Shown one piece after another: positions 4,726 through 12,460 of a stretch of 13,317 nt of DNA. The notes below the pieces were generated by a model. That model searched no databases, was not told the DNA's origin, and worked only from the letters and a program-made list of their open reading frames with translations. This DNA is from Bacillota bacterium (GTDB lineage: Bacteria > Bacillota > Clostridia > Christensenellales > SZUA-584). How positions within the stretch are numbered: the first letter of the stretch is position 1; each line of letters begins with the position of its first letter. Position numbers and translations under genes: made by a program. Location of the stretch: positions 1 through 13,317 of the forward strand of contig JAEZIZ010000056.1 in NCBI GenBank assembly GCA_023415915.1, read 5' to 3'.

Positions 4726-6078
4726 TTAATACGCGTCTTCCGGCCCCTGATTTGCAAGCTCCACAAAGCGTGTAAATTCCCCGCGCCATCCCAAGGTTAC
4801 CTCGCCCGTAGGCCCGCTCCTCTGCTTGGCGACAATGACTCTTGTGGCGTTGCCCGCCTCTGCGTTGTAGTAGTTGTCGCGGTGCAGGAATATGACGACG
4901 TCGGCGTCCTGCTCTATACTGCCCGATTCCCTTAAGTCAGAGAGCATAGGTATCTTCGTCTCCCTTTTTTCGCTCTCCCTTGACAGCTGCGATAAAAGCA
5001 GCACCGGAACGTCTATCTCCTTCGCCATTATCTTTAAGCTGCGCGTCATCGCGGATATCTCCTGCTGCCTGTTCTCGCGCCGCTCCTTGCCCGTCATCAG
5101 CTGCAGATAGTCTATCATTATCAGCCCGAGGCCTTTTTCCTGCTTTAAGCGTCTCGCTTTTGCGAGTATCTCGAGCACCGTTATTGACGGCGTGTCGTCT
5201 ATATACACAGGCGCCACGCCAAGTATGTTTACCGCCTCCGACAGCCTGTCGAAATCGTCGTCCGTAAGCCCTCCCGACCTCGTCTTCTGGCTGTCCACGA
5301 GCGCCTCGCTGCACAGCATCCTTGTCGCGAGCTGCTCGCGCGACATCTCGAGCGAGAATATCGCCACGGGTATGTTCTCCTTTACTGCCACGTGCTGCGC
5401 AATGTTGAGCGCGAAGCTCGTCTTGCCCATTCCCGGGCGTCCCGCTATTATTATGAGCTGCGAGCCCTGCAGCCCCGAGAGCTTCTTGTCCAGCATTTTA
5501 AAGCCGGTAGGTATGCCCAGCAGCCCCGACTCCCTGTTCATCGACTCGCCTATTCGCGTATACCCTTCAAGCAGCGCCTGCTTGATGTGTTCTAATGAGT
5601 CGCGCTTGCGCTTTACTGCTATCTGGTAGACTATGTCGCCCGCCCTGTTGACTATCTCTGGCGCCTCGTCCTCCGAGGTCATAGCGTCGCGTATTATCTC
5701 GTTGCCCGCCTCAATAAGCATGCGCCGCACCGAGTCCTGCTCTATTATGTCTATATAGTGCAGTATATTGGACGCGCTGGGCACTCCGGACGCCAAATCG
5801 GCCACGTATATCGTGTCGTCCGGGCCGTCGAGCTGCCCTTTTCTTTCGAGCCTGTCAACTACGGTGACGGTGTCTATCGGCTTGCCCGCTTCGGAGAGCT
5901 CACGTATCACCTCGAATATTTCCCTGTTGCGCTTCGCGTAAAAATCAGCAGGGTTCAGCCTTTCGAGCGCAATGAACACAGCCTTCGGGTCGAGGAACAT
6001 ACTCCCCAGAACGCTTCTTTCCGCGTCTATGTTGTTGGGCGGTTTATAAGCCGCCGCTCTTGCAACCTCCGCCGCCAT
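4726..6078 (-). CDS. dnaB: Replicative DNA helicase DnaB (450 aa)
   Basis: Hexameric 5'-3' helicase that unwinds DNA at the replication fork (called dnaC in Bacillus). The N-terminal helical collar domain spans about residues 14-120 and starts at the typical NNIDAERSVLGSMFLD. The RecA-like C-terminal domain has Walker A GRPGMGKT (213-220), FSLEMS with the catalytic Glu at 244, Walker B MIDYLQLM (321-328), LSQLSR (362-367), DLRESGSIEQDAD (381-393) and the KQRSGPTG loop (418-425) with the arginine finger. Length is normal and nothing is missing. It is the last gene of the operon, starting 3 bp after rplI stops, with an AAAGAG-like site just upstream; translation is probably coupled to rplI. Confidence 0.97.
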   Translation of the reverse strand: MAAEVARAAAYKPPNNIDAERSVLGSMFLDPKAVFIALERLNPADFYAKRNREIFEVIRELSEAGKPIDTVTVVDRLERKGQLDGPDDTIYVADLASGVPSASNILHYIDIIEQDSVRRMLIEAGNEIIRDAMTSEDEAPEIVNRAGDIVYQIAVKRKRDSLEHIKQALLEGYTRIGESMNRESGLLGIPTGFKMLDKKLSGLQGSQLIIIAGRPGMGKTSFALNIAQHVAVKENIPVAIFSLEMSREQLATRMLCSEALVDSQKTRSGGLTDDDFDRLSEAVNILGVAPVYIDDTPSITVLEILAKARRLKQEKGLGLIMIDYLQLMTGKERRENRQQEISAMTRSLKIMAKEIDVPVLLLSQLSRESEKRETKIPMLSDLRESGSIEQDADVVIFLHRDNYYNAEAGNATRVIVAKQRSGPTGEVTLGWRGEFTRFVELANQGPEDAY

Positions 6079-6081
6079 ATG

Positions 6082-6534
6082 CTACTCTTTGAGTTCCTCC
6101 ACGGAAAGTATCATATCCGCCGTAACGCCGGCGTGCACCTTTATCTGCATGCTTACTTCGCCGAGCTCTTTGATATGCTCGGGTATGACTATCTTCTTTT
6201 TGTCTATCTCAATGCCGTGCTGCGCTAGAATGGCGTCCGCTATCTCCTTTGCCGTCACCGAGCCGAACAGCCTGCCGTTCTCGCCGCACTTCGCCTTTAC
6301 TACCACCTTAAGCCCATTTAACTTCTTTGCCGCTTCTTCAGCGGACAGAAGCTCGAGCATGCGCCGCTTCTCCAGAGCTTTCTTTTGCTGCTTTGCTATG
6401 TTTAAGTTCTGTTCCGTCGCTTCCTTTGCAAGCCCTTTTGGGAGCAGATAATTTCTCGCGTACCCGTCGCTCACCGTTGCTATATCTCCGGCGTGTCCCG
6501 TGCCTTTAACATCCTGAATCAATATCACTTTCAT
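6082..6534 (-). CDS. rplI: 50S ribosomal protein bL9 (150 aa)
   Basis: Large-subunit protein with two RNA-binding domains joined by a long helix. The N-terminal signature is clear: MKVILIQDVKGTGHAGDIATV, then DGYARNYLLPKGLA. The connecting helix (about residues 41-75) is rich in Lys, Glu and Ala. The C-terminal domain carries GRLFGSVTAKEI and the final VHAGVTADMILSVE. Length matches the family. Its ATG overlaps the gdpP stop codon by 4 nt (ATGA), indicating translational coupling. A GAGAGGG ribosome binding site lies in the end of gdpP. Confidence 0.97.
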   Translation of the reverse strand: MKVILIQDVKGTGHAGDIATVSDGYARNYLLPKGLAKEATEQNLNIAKQQKKALEKRRMLELLSAEEAAKKLNGLKVVVKAKCGENGRLFGSVTAKEIADAILAQHGIEIDKKKIVIPEHIKELGEVSMQIKVHAGVTADMILSVEELKE

Positions 6535-8465
6535 GGCAGTTTTCCCTCTCTTACATATTTATCTATTGCATCTTTAAGCCTGAACCGCGCGGTCTCAAAG
6601 CTCGAATCCTTTAGCTTGGCCGCCGCCATAGTAGCGTGGCCGCCGCCTCCCAAGCTTTCGAGTATCAGCTGTACGTTAACTTCGCCAAGCGACCTTCCGC
6701 TTATCTGTATGTCGCCGCCCTTTTCGCTCAGCACAAACGACGCCTTTACGCCCCTTATAGTGAGCAGAGCGTCCGCAGCCTGCGCCGCTACCAGCGAAGA
6801 ATTCTGTGCGGGCGGGCAGTACGCCACCGCTATGCCGTCCTTGAGTATCTCGGCGCTCTTAACTATCTCGGTCCTTGCCTTGTACGTCTCAAGGTCGTCC
6901 TGTATCAGCAGCCTCACTGCGGAAGAATCCGCGCCGCTTTCTTTCAGGAACGAGGCCGCCTCGAAGGTGCGCGCGCCCGTGTTGAACGAGAATCCTTTCG
7001 TGTCCAGCGTTATGCCGCAAAGCAGTGCCTCGAGCTCTATATTTAAGGGCTTTATATCCTCGTCGAAATACTGCAGAAGCTCCGCTACGAGTTCGGATAC
7101 CGAAGACGCGTACGGCTCGTGGTAGTAAAGAGCCGCTTCCTCTATAGACGAAGCGCCTTTGAGGTGATGGTCTATAACTACCATTGTCTCGGCTAGCTCA
7201 ACAAGCGGCGGATATACCGTAAGATACGGTATTACGGTGTCCACTACGACGAGCAGGCTGGAAGAGCTTATGGCAAGCCCCGCCTCCTGCCCGGTGATTA
7301 TATACTTATTGTACTGCTCAAGGCTTTTAAGCCGTTGTATAAGCGGCTCTATCGAGGGGTTCGTATCGTCTATCACTAGATAGGCGTCTTTGCCTACATG
7401 CCGCGCGCAAGCCGCAATGCCGAGCGAAGCCCCCATGCTGTCCAAGTCGGGCGACTTGTGGCCCATTATGAAAACTTCGCTGCACTGTTCCATAAGATTG
7501 CGCAGCGCGTGGCTCACCATGCGCGATTTTACCTTACTCCTTCTATACGGCCTCTTTACCGTGCCGCCGAAGAATATGAACTTGTCCCCCTGCTTAATGA
7601 CCGCCTGGTCCCCGCCGCGGCCCAGCGCCAACTCCAGCGCCCGCGTCGCGAAATCCGCCGACTGCTCGGGCGTCTCGCCCACGCCCACAGCTATCGAAAG
7701 CGTTGGGCTGTACTTCGTTTTCAGCTGGCGCACGTCGTCGAGTATGCGAAACTTCGAGTTGCGCAGCGCCGAGAGGAAACGCCTCTCAAACACGCACAGA
7801 TACCTTCCGCGGTCTATCCTTAAAAACACGGAAGAAAGGCTCCTTGCCATCTCGGATATGCGCTTTTCCACCGACGCCACCATCTCGGAAAGCTCCGACT
7901 GAAGCATGTCCGCGGCAAGCTCGTCGTAGTTGTCTATCTGTATATATGATACCACAGGCAGGTAGTTTAGGTAGAGCTTCTTTATCTCAACGGCGTTCTC
8001 CAGATCCACCAGCCTGTAGAGCAGCATCTCTTTGTTCCTGTATTTTACCTTAAACAGCTCTTTTTTATATGCTCGATCGCCTATTACTATCTTCTTGTCG
8101 GGGTCGGGCACGTTTATACCGGGTATCATGCGGTTTATGTTGCGCAGCGCTCCGTAGCCGCCCAGCCTTCTAAAAGCAAGATTAGCCCATTTTATGCTGC
8201 CCGATGGAGCCGCGAGCGCCATAGGCAGCGCCATAGTGTCAATATACGTGGCGAACGTTTCCTTATCGGCCAGCGTATCGGTAACAAGCTGCTGCCATTT
8301 TATCTTCTGCAGTATACCAAAAGCGACATACAGTACCGCGAACGCTATACAGAATATAGAGACCACGACGCCTAAAAACAGGCTGTGGTAAAACGCGATA
8401 CCGGCGGCGGCAACAAGAGCTATAATGAGGTACCAAAAATCCAACGTAAGAAACCGGACTCTCAT
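6531..8465 (-). CDS. gdpP: Cyclic-di-AMP phosphodiesterase GdpP/YybT (644 aa)
   Basis: Membrane-bound enzyme that hydrolyses c-di-AMP to pApA, tuning potassium and osmotic balance and cell-wall stress. Two transmembrane helices (about residues 10-50) are followed by a PAS-like domain (about 65-155), a degenerate GGDEF domain (about 170-300) without a GGDEF motif, as usual for this family, and a DHH-DHHA1 module. Metal-binding residues are visible: GHKSPDLDSMG (H336, D340, D342), VVVDT (D409), the DHH motif at 432-434, LDTKGF (D488) and GGGGH (606-610). All key residues are present. The start follows a GAGAGG site 8 nt upstream, 3 bp after the yybS stop. It overlaps rplI by 4 nt. Neighbours match the Bacillus order yybS-gdpP-rplI-dnaC. 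Confidence 0.95.
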   Translation of the reverse strand: MRVRFLTLDFWYLIIALVAAAGIAFYHSLFLGVVVSIFCIAFAVLYVAFGILQKIKWQQLVTDTLADKETFATYIDTMALPMALAAPSGSIKWANLAFRRLGGYGALRNINRMIPGINVPDPDKKIVIGDRAYKKELFKVKYRNKEMLLYRLVDLENAVEIKKLYLNYLPVVSYIQIDNYDELAADMLQSELSEMVASVEKRISEMARSLSSVFLRIDRGRYLCVFERRFLSALRNSKFRILDDVRQLKTKYSPTLSIAVGVGETPEQSADFATRALELALGRGGDQAVIKQGDKFIFFGGTVKRPYRRSKVKSRMVSHALRNLMEQCSEVFIMGHKSPDLDSMGASLGIAACARHVGKDAYLVIDDTNPSIEPLIQRLKSLEQYNKYIITGQEAGLAISSSSLLVVVDTVIPYLTVYPPLVELAETMVVIDHHLKGASSIEEAALYYHEPYASSVSELVAELLQYFDEDIKPLNIELEALLCGITLDTKGFSFNTGARTFEAASFLKESGADSSAVRLLIQDDLETYKARTEIVKSAEILKDGIAVAYCPPAQNSSLVAAQAADALLTIRGVKASFVLSEKGGDIQISGRSLGEVNVQLILESLGGGGHATMAAAKLKDSSFETARFRLKDAIDKYVREGKLP

Positions 8466-8468
8466 ACC

Positions 8469-9482
8469 TTAAACCTCTCTTTCCTCCGTCCGCTTGCGCA
8501 TCGACGAAATGTTTTCTATAATGCCTATCCACATAAGCAGCATGCTCAATATAAGCGCCGTCAGCACATGCAGCACAGCACGGACTCCCGTGCTCATGTT
8601 GCGTTTCCTGTAAAAGTAGTCAAAAACGCTCAGCGCCTGCACCGAGAACACGAACGCGTAAAGGTTGTATACCGTAAGCTGTACTATATCAAACGAGCGC
8701 CAGCCAAAGCTCGCTCCCGTCATAGCGAACAGATACGATACAAGAAACGCCAGCCAGAACCTTTTGGGCAGCGCGTAATCCGAAAACGCCGGCGCGGGCG
8801 CTACATCCATGCTCTTTTTGACTATCGCCCGCGGTATGATATAGCAAAGCAGCCCGCTCAGCAGCGAATAAATCCCTATTATCGTCACGAACCAAATGCT
8901 GAGCATGTTTCGCAGCAGCTCCTGCATTATGGCTACCGCCTCGGCGGGCGGCGTGGACCACAAGGCCTGCTGGGTTATAGCGCCTGTCAGCAGGTCGGGA
9001 GAGCGCACGAGCTGATAAAGCGACATTATATCGGCGTCGCCCATAGCCTTCATGCTGCTCCCGGCATAGCTTACGATAACGTCTGTTGCAGCGCTTTTCG
9101 TAAACAGCGACAGCAGCGCTATCGACAGCGCCGCACCCGCCAGCGCCATAGCGCAGGATACAATAACGCTGTCGTGGAAGCGCTTTTTCTTTCTTATCAT
9201 ATAGCCTGTCCCGAAAGCGACGGGCATGAAAGCCCCCGCGAGCAGCACGGCCGGGAAAAATTCAAAGTACGCTACGGTAAGAAAGCCCAGCAGAATAGCT
9301 CCGCCGCCCAGCAGGTAACCAGCACGGGCTATCGCATAAACGAGCACGAACGGCACTGCTATGAGAAACACCGGCAGCAGTAGCCCCGCGTACAGCAGCG
9401 CCGCCGTCAGCAGATATGCCAAAACCGCAGCTTTATATTCTTCTTTTTTTCTCTTGTCCAATACTCCTAATACCGCTTTCAA
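8469..9482 (-). CDS. yybS: YybS-like DUF2232 membrane protein (up to 337 aa)
   Basis: A polytopic membrane protein with roughly eight hydrophobic segments, the first near residues 18-38, and a short Lys/Arg/Glu-rich C-terminal tail. Position directly before gdpP and the overall pattern fit DUF2232/YybS, whose function is not settled; some members look like substrate-binding subunits of ECF-type transporters. The start is uncertain. The longest frame begins with TTG at 9482, overlapping the MazG-like gene by 50 bp. An AGGAG lies inside this N-terminus, only 2 nt before a second TTG (codon 8), too close to be ideal. No ATG is available near the N-terminus. Translation is probably coupled to the upstream gene. 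Confidence 0.85.
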   Translation of the reverse strand: MKAVLGVLDKRKKEEYKAAVLAYLLTAALLYAGLLLPVFLIAVPFVLVYAIARAGYLLGGGAILLGFLTVAYFEFFPAVLLAGAFMPVAFGTGYMIRKKKRFHDSVIVSCAMALAGAALSIALLSLFTKSAATDVIVSYAGSSMKAMGDADIMSLYQLVRSPDLLTGAITQQALWSTPPAEAVAIMQELLRNMLSIWFVTIIGIYSLLSGLLCYIIPRAIVKKSMDVAPAPAFSDYALPKRFWLAFLVSYLFAMTGASFGWRSFDIVQLTVYNLYAFVFSVQALSVFDYFYRKRNMSTGVRAVLHVLTALILSMLLMWIGIIENISSMRKRTEEREV

Positions 9483-9774
9483 AATGTTTTTTCAACAGAG
9501 ACAGGTCTCCGTAATTGCTTTCCAGAACGTGTTTTTCCTTTATGCCGGTCTCGGTCTTTTTTAGTACCTCGGCGTCCAGCTCGCTATATGATACTCCGCA
9601 CCTTTTTGCGAGCAGGTAAGCAAGCAGCACGCAAGCGCTCAATGTATCCAGCATCTCTGCCCTGCCGTTGGGCGACAGCGCCGCCCTTATCACGTCCGAC
9701 GCCTCTCCTATAAATTCGGCTTTGAGCACCTCTATCAGCTTCGCGTTAGAGGCAACGTTCATAGTTTGATGCAT
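9433..9774 (-). CDS. MazG-like family protein (113 aa)
   Basis: A small helical protein beginning MHQTMNVASNAKLIEVLKAE, with an LDTLSACVLLAYLLAKRCGVSY segment in the middle and NYGDLSLLKKHFE near the end. This matches what I recall of the clostridial MazG-like family (PF12643), often found just upstream of yybS. These relate to the all-alpha NTP pyrophosphatases but are short and lack the full E-E-x-x-E/D metal motif, so enzymatic activity is doubtful. It is the first gene of the operon. An AAAGGATGG site lies about 10 nt before the ATG at 9774. Its 3' end overlaps the longest yybS frame by 50 bp. Confidence 0.75.
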   Translation of the reverse strand: MHQTMNVASNAKLIEVLKAEFIGEASDVIRAALSPNGRAEMLDTLSACVLLAYLLAKRCGVSYSELDAEVLKKTETGIKEKHVLESNYGDLSLLKKHFESGIRSIGQEKKRRI

Positions 9775-9825
9775 AGCAATACCATCCTTTTTTAATATGA
9801 ACCCAATACCTCTAATAATGGCTAT

Positions 9826-9854
9826 ATTCTATATGTAAACAAAAAAATAGTCAA
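9826..9854 (-). promoter_or_regulatory. Promoter of the MazG-like - yybS - gdpP - rplI - dnaB operon
   Basis: On the minus strand TTGACT (9854-9849) and TAGAAT (9831-9826) are separated by exactly 17 bp, each one base from the sigma-A consensus. The transcript would start near 9819, leaving about 45 nt before the ATG at 9774. No riboswitch-sized leader is present. Confidence 0.7.
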
Positions 9855-9936
9855 TTAATCCACCGAAGAATAAGGTCCCATTAATTGTTCAAACTTCGCA
9901 ATGCAATGGGGTGTATTTATAGTTTAATAACTAAAT

Positions 9937-9961
9937 AAGCGCAAGTTTCGTACCTGCGCTT
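9937..9961. terminator. Weak hairpin terminator downstream of the lipoprotein pseudogene
   Basis: AAGCGCA (9937-9943) pairs with TGCGCTT (9955-9961) around an 11-nt loop. It lies about 70 bp beyond the pseudogene stop and ahead of the operon promoter. Confidence 0.45.
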
Positions 9962-10033
9962 TTGCATAGAAAAAATTCAGGATGACAAGTGTTTTAAATT
10001 CTCGCCTTGTTTGAACGCTATCGCACTTTCGAA

Positions 10034-11027
10034 TCAATACCCCAGATTCCTGTCTATTACACTGCCGTCTATCGCGTTAATCGTAATAAAGCTTTTCGCC
10101 AGATTGTCTTGTTTAAGCCATCCGTCTTCATCTATTGACCATCCGGGAATGCTGTACGTAAAATGGCTTTCGCTGGTGCCGAAAAAATCCCATACGGGAA
10201 TAAACATAAACTTGTTTGCGTTGTTTTTTTGCTTGACCTGCATATACCCCAAACGTATGTTATTTATATTGACGACCGTTTTATCCTTGTACCCTGTGAT
10301 ATCTTTGTTGGCAGCGAGCGGCAGCCCTTTGAGCGCTTCCTTAACAATCTCTTCGAACCCGTGCAGGCCCACGTTTTCGTTCAGCGTTTCCTTTTGAACA
10401 AGCGGCGAGTTCCACTCAAAGGCGGCAACGCCCTTATCGTTTTTGAAAATATAGATTCTTTCGTAATATACCGTTTCGGCATTGCCGTCGCTGGTAAAGT
10501 AACGGCAATCGTATGTCGACGGGATATTGTTAATACTGCGCGCAAAAGTAAGCTGATAATATGGCGAATAGGCCGTTTTGCCTTCGCCTGATGTGAATTC
10601 CGGCTCCAGCGAAGCTTTATCCGCGACAACAGAGCTCAATTGTATTTGGTTTTCTCCCAATTCATCTATTAGTTGCCGCGCTTGCTCTATTGCATCTTTT
10701 TCGGTGATAGTCAGGCCGTCCGGCGCTATATCGGTAAACGCCTTATATGAATGCGTTAAAAAAGATGGATTATTGCACAGCAAGTTAACGATATTATTGA
10801 TGTCGTACTGGGAAAACTCGCAGCTTTTCGTTCGCAAAACGCTCGCTTACCCTATGGGCTGATACAAAGCCTTCATGTTTACCGTCCGTACTTCCGTTTC
10901 TTATCATGCCAAGCAAGACGTCATTGCCTTTGTTTCGTACTACGACATCCTCCGGCGTCGGCTGGCAGGCGGGCAATAAAGCTGCTATGATAAATATTAT
11001 AAACATTAAGAAATATATCTTTTTCAT
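10034..11027 (-). pseudogene. Frameshifted second copy of the lipoprotein family
   Basis: The 5' part begins with ATG at 11027 (MKKIYFLMFIIFIIAALLPAC, a lipoprotein signal) and runs through QPTPEDVVVRNK to FPVRHQ and a stop at 10794. The rest continues one frame over, from about 10837 to 10034. It ends IDGSVIDRNLGY, the same 12 residues as the gene at 3247-4671, and shares the IPVWDFFG motif. In the intact relative, seven residues separate FPV from FDVD. Here FPV is followed almost at once by YDI in the other frame, so a deletion of about 20 nt near 10800-10815 would explain the shift. Compared with the relative it also lacks roughly 130-150 residues in the middle. The 3' frame (267 codons) could still be translated, but without a signal peptide. 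Confidence 0.75.
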
Positions 11028-11230
11028 ATCAAATCCGCCGTTTTGGTATTGTGTTCCGTATGATACCAACGTATTTTTTGTAACATTAATAAAATGTCAT
11101 TAATATATTTTGCCCGGCTCTATTAACACTACCTGCCACCAATGGATTATCTTTGAGAATTGATGTTATTTTATTCCTTATATTAGATTATGTCAATGCA
11201 GTTATTTAACTGGTAAATTATATTTTTCTG

Positions 11231-11261
11231 CAAACAAAAAGCCGCACGTCTCCGTACGGCT
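11231..11261 (-). terminator. Rho-independent terminator of spo0A
   Basis: Read on the minus strand, AGCCGTACG-GAGA-CGTGCGGCT forms a 9-bp stem (one G-T wobble) followed by TTTTTGTTTG. It lies about 60 bp beyond the spo0A stop codon. Confidence 0.85.
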
Positions 11262-11320
11262 ATATAGCTTCATCAAAACCCGAAATCAGACCCCCAGCCT
11301 ATACCTAAAACTCAGCGCTA

Positions 11321-12091
11321 TTACGCGCTCCGGTCCATGATTAGCTTGTCCGCCATCAGCGCTATAAATTCACCGTTCGTAGGCTTGTCGTTGTTGGTGT
11401 ATATGTTGTAGCCAAGAAACTGGTTAATGTTCTCTATCTTGCCCCTCGACCACGCGACTTCAATAGCGTGGCGTATCGCGCGCTCCACCTTGCTCGGGCT
11501 CGTCTCAAACGGCTCCGCTATGCCGGGATATAGTTTCTTCGTTATTGAATTTATGAGTTCGGGTTGCTTTACAACCATCTTTATGGCCTCGCGCAGGAAG
11601 TGGTACCCTTTTATGTGCGCGGGTATGCCTATCGACAAAAACACCGCCGTTATCTTCTCGTCCAGCGTGCGCGAGCGTATGGGCGCGGGCGCTTTTTTAG
11701 CTACCACTACCCTGTGTCCGAACATGTCCTGTATGCGGCGGTAGAGTATGTCCTTGTTGACGGGCTTTATCATGTAATACTTGGCGCCCAGGTCGCAGGC
11801 CATCTTCACCATCTTCTCGTTGCCCACCGCCGATACGACAATAGTCGCGGGCATTGTCTCAAATTCCGACGTGTTGAAACGCTCCAGCAGCGAGAGCCCG
11901 TCCGCCTCGGGCATTATCATGTCTATTATCAACGCGTCGGGCGCCACCTCTTTTATCATCCCAGCCGCCTCCACCGGGTTCGTACACGACCCCACAACCT
12001 CCACATCAGATTTTGTGCTGAAATACTTTGTAAGCATTTCATTGAGCTGAACATTGTCTTCGATGATCATTAATTTAATCTTTTTTTCCAT
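11321..12091 (-). CDS. spo0A: Sporulation master regulator Spo0A (256 aa)
   Basis: Response regulator that, when phosphorylated, commits the cell to sporulation. The receiver domain has the acidic pair E11-D12, the phosphoacceptor D57 (LIIDMIMPE), S87 (VVSA) and K109 (MIKP). The C-terminal DNA-binding domain (about residues 145-256) carries the hallmark helix-turn-helix segments HIKGYHFLREAI and SPSKVERAIRHAIEVAWSRG and the ending FIALMADKL. Length is close to the Bacillus protein (about 267). AAAGGAG sits 7-8 nt before the ATG. The usual clostridial neighbour spoIVB is not upstream here. Two 0A boxes in the upstream region suggest autoregulation. Confidence 0.96.
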   Translation of the reverse strand: MEKKIKLMIIEDNVQLNEMLTKYFSTKSDVEVVGSCTNPVEAAGMIKEVAPDALIIDMIMPEADGLSLLERFNTSEFETMPATIVVSAVGNEKMVKMACDLGAKYYMIKPVNKDILYRRIQDMFGHRVVVAKKAPAPIRSRTLDEKITAVFLSIGIPAHIKGYHFLREAIKMVVKQPELINSITKKLYPGIAEPFETSPSKVERAIRHAIEVAWSRGKIENINQFLGYNIYTNNDKPTNGEFIALMADKLIMDRSA

Positions 12092-12175
12092 ATAAGTGCT
12101 CCTTTCGTTTAAATTAAAATCCGTTCAACCCCTACGAGCCCTGACGCCCGGCGCTCCCCACAAAAATGGCGCAAT

Positions 12176-12193
12176 TTGTCGAAATGTGTCGAT
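12176..12193. promoter_or_regulatory. Tandem 0A boxes (Spo0A binding sites)
   Basis: TTGTCGAA at 12176-12183 matches the known 0A-box consensus core TGNCGAA, and GTGTCGAT at 12186-12193 repeats the TGTCGA core exactly 10 bp further on, one helical turn. Dimeric Spo0A binds such paired sites. The position, about 85-100 bp before the spo0A start, supports autoregulation. Confidence 0.65.
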
Positions 12194-12231
12194 ATTCCAT
12201 TGCAAGAAATAATTTCTAGTATATTGGATTT

Positions 12232-12260
12232 ATATTATCATGCCCGTTTCTTTTTTACAA
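12232..12260 (-). promoter_or_regulatory. Candidate spo0A promoter
   Basis: On the minus strand TTGTAA (12260-12255) and TAATAT (12237-12232) are 17 bp apart. Start would be near 12225, upstream of the 0A boxes. A weaker sigma-H-like alternative has GAATAT at 12197-12192, which would place the start inside the 0A boxes. Confidence 0.4.
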
Positions 12261-12390
12261 TGGTAATGTTGAATCATTAATATATTTTCTTTCAATTTTT
12301 TTAATTTCTTAGGAAATGGCACGATGCGCTATTTATATAAAAAACACACGTTAACTTAATATTCTTTATAAAACGCGCCTGAAAAACCTT

Positions 12391-12429
12391 AAGTCTGCGG
12401 ATATTTACTGACATAATATCCGCAGACTT
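12391..12429 (-). terminator. Strong terminator after the RsfA-like gene
   Basis: AAGTCTGCGGATAT (12391-12404) pairs perfectly with 12416-12429, a 14-bp stem with an 11-nt loop. On the minus strand it is followed by AAGGTTTTTC. It separates this gene from spo0A, so the two are not one operon. Confidence 0.85.
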
Positions 12430-12460
12430 TGGCTATATAAAAGTATTGCTTATATTATGC

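Larger units (their letters stand above)
12092..12390. other. Upstream region of spo0A, no gene
   Basis: About 300 bp without a gene, very AT-rich except for a GC-rich patch at 12125-12165. It contains a candidate sigma-A promoter, a weaker sigma-H-like candidate, and the tandem 0A boxes. Confidence 0.6.

Noticed and set aside
5758..6228. 156-codon plus-strand frame
   Set aside because: Antisense to dnaB and rplI, both of which are fully accounted for; no ribosome binding site or family features.
6493..7125. 210-codon plus-strand frame rich in Ser and Ala
   Set aside because: Antisense shadow of gdpP and the start of rplI; low-complexity composition with no recognisable motif.
8385..9383. 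332-codon plus-strand frame rich in Arg, His and Gln
   Set aside because: It lies wholly opposite yybS and the start of gdpP, has the biased composition of an antisense shadow and no family features.
9775..9850. Riboswitch or L9-type leader ahead of the operon
   Set aside because: The leader from the predicted start is only about 45 nt and shows no substantial structure.
12125..12165. GC-rich patch in the spo0A leader as a structured RNA element
   Set aside because: Only a 4-bp GAGC/GCTC pairing could be found, too little to support a structured element.
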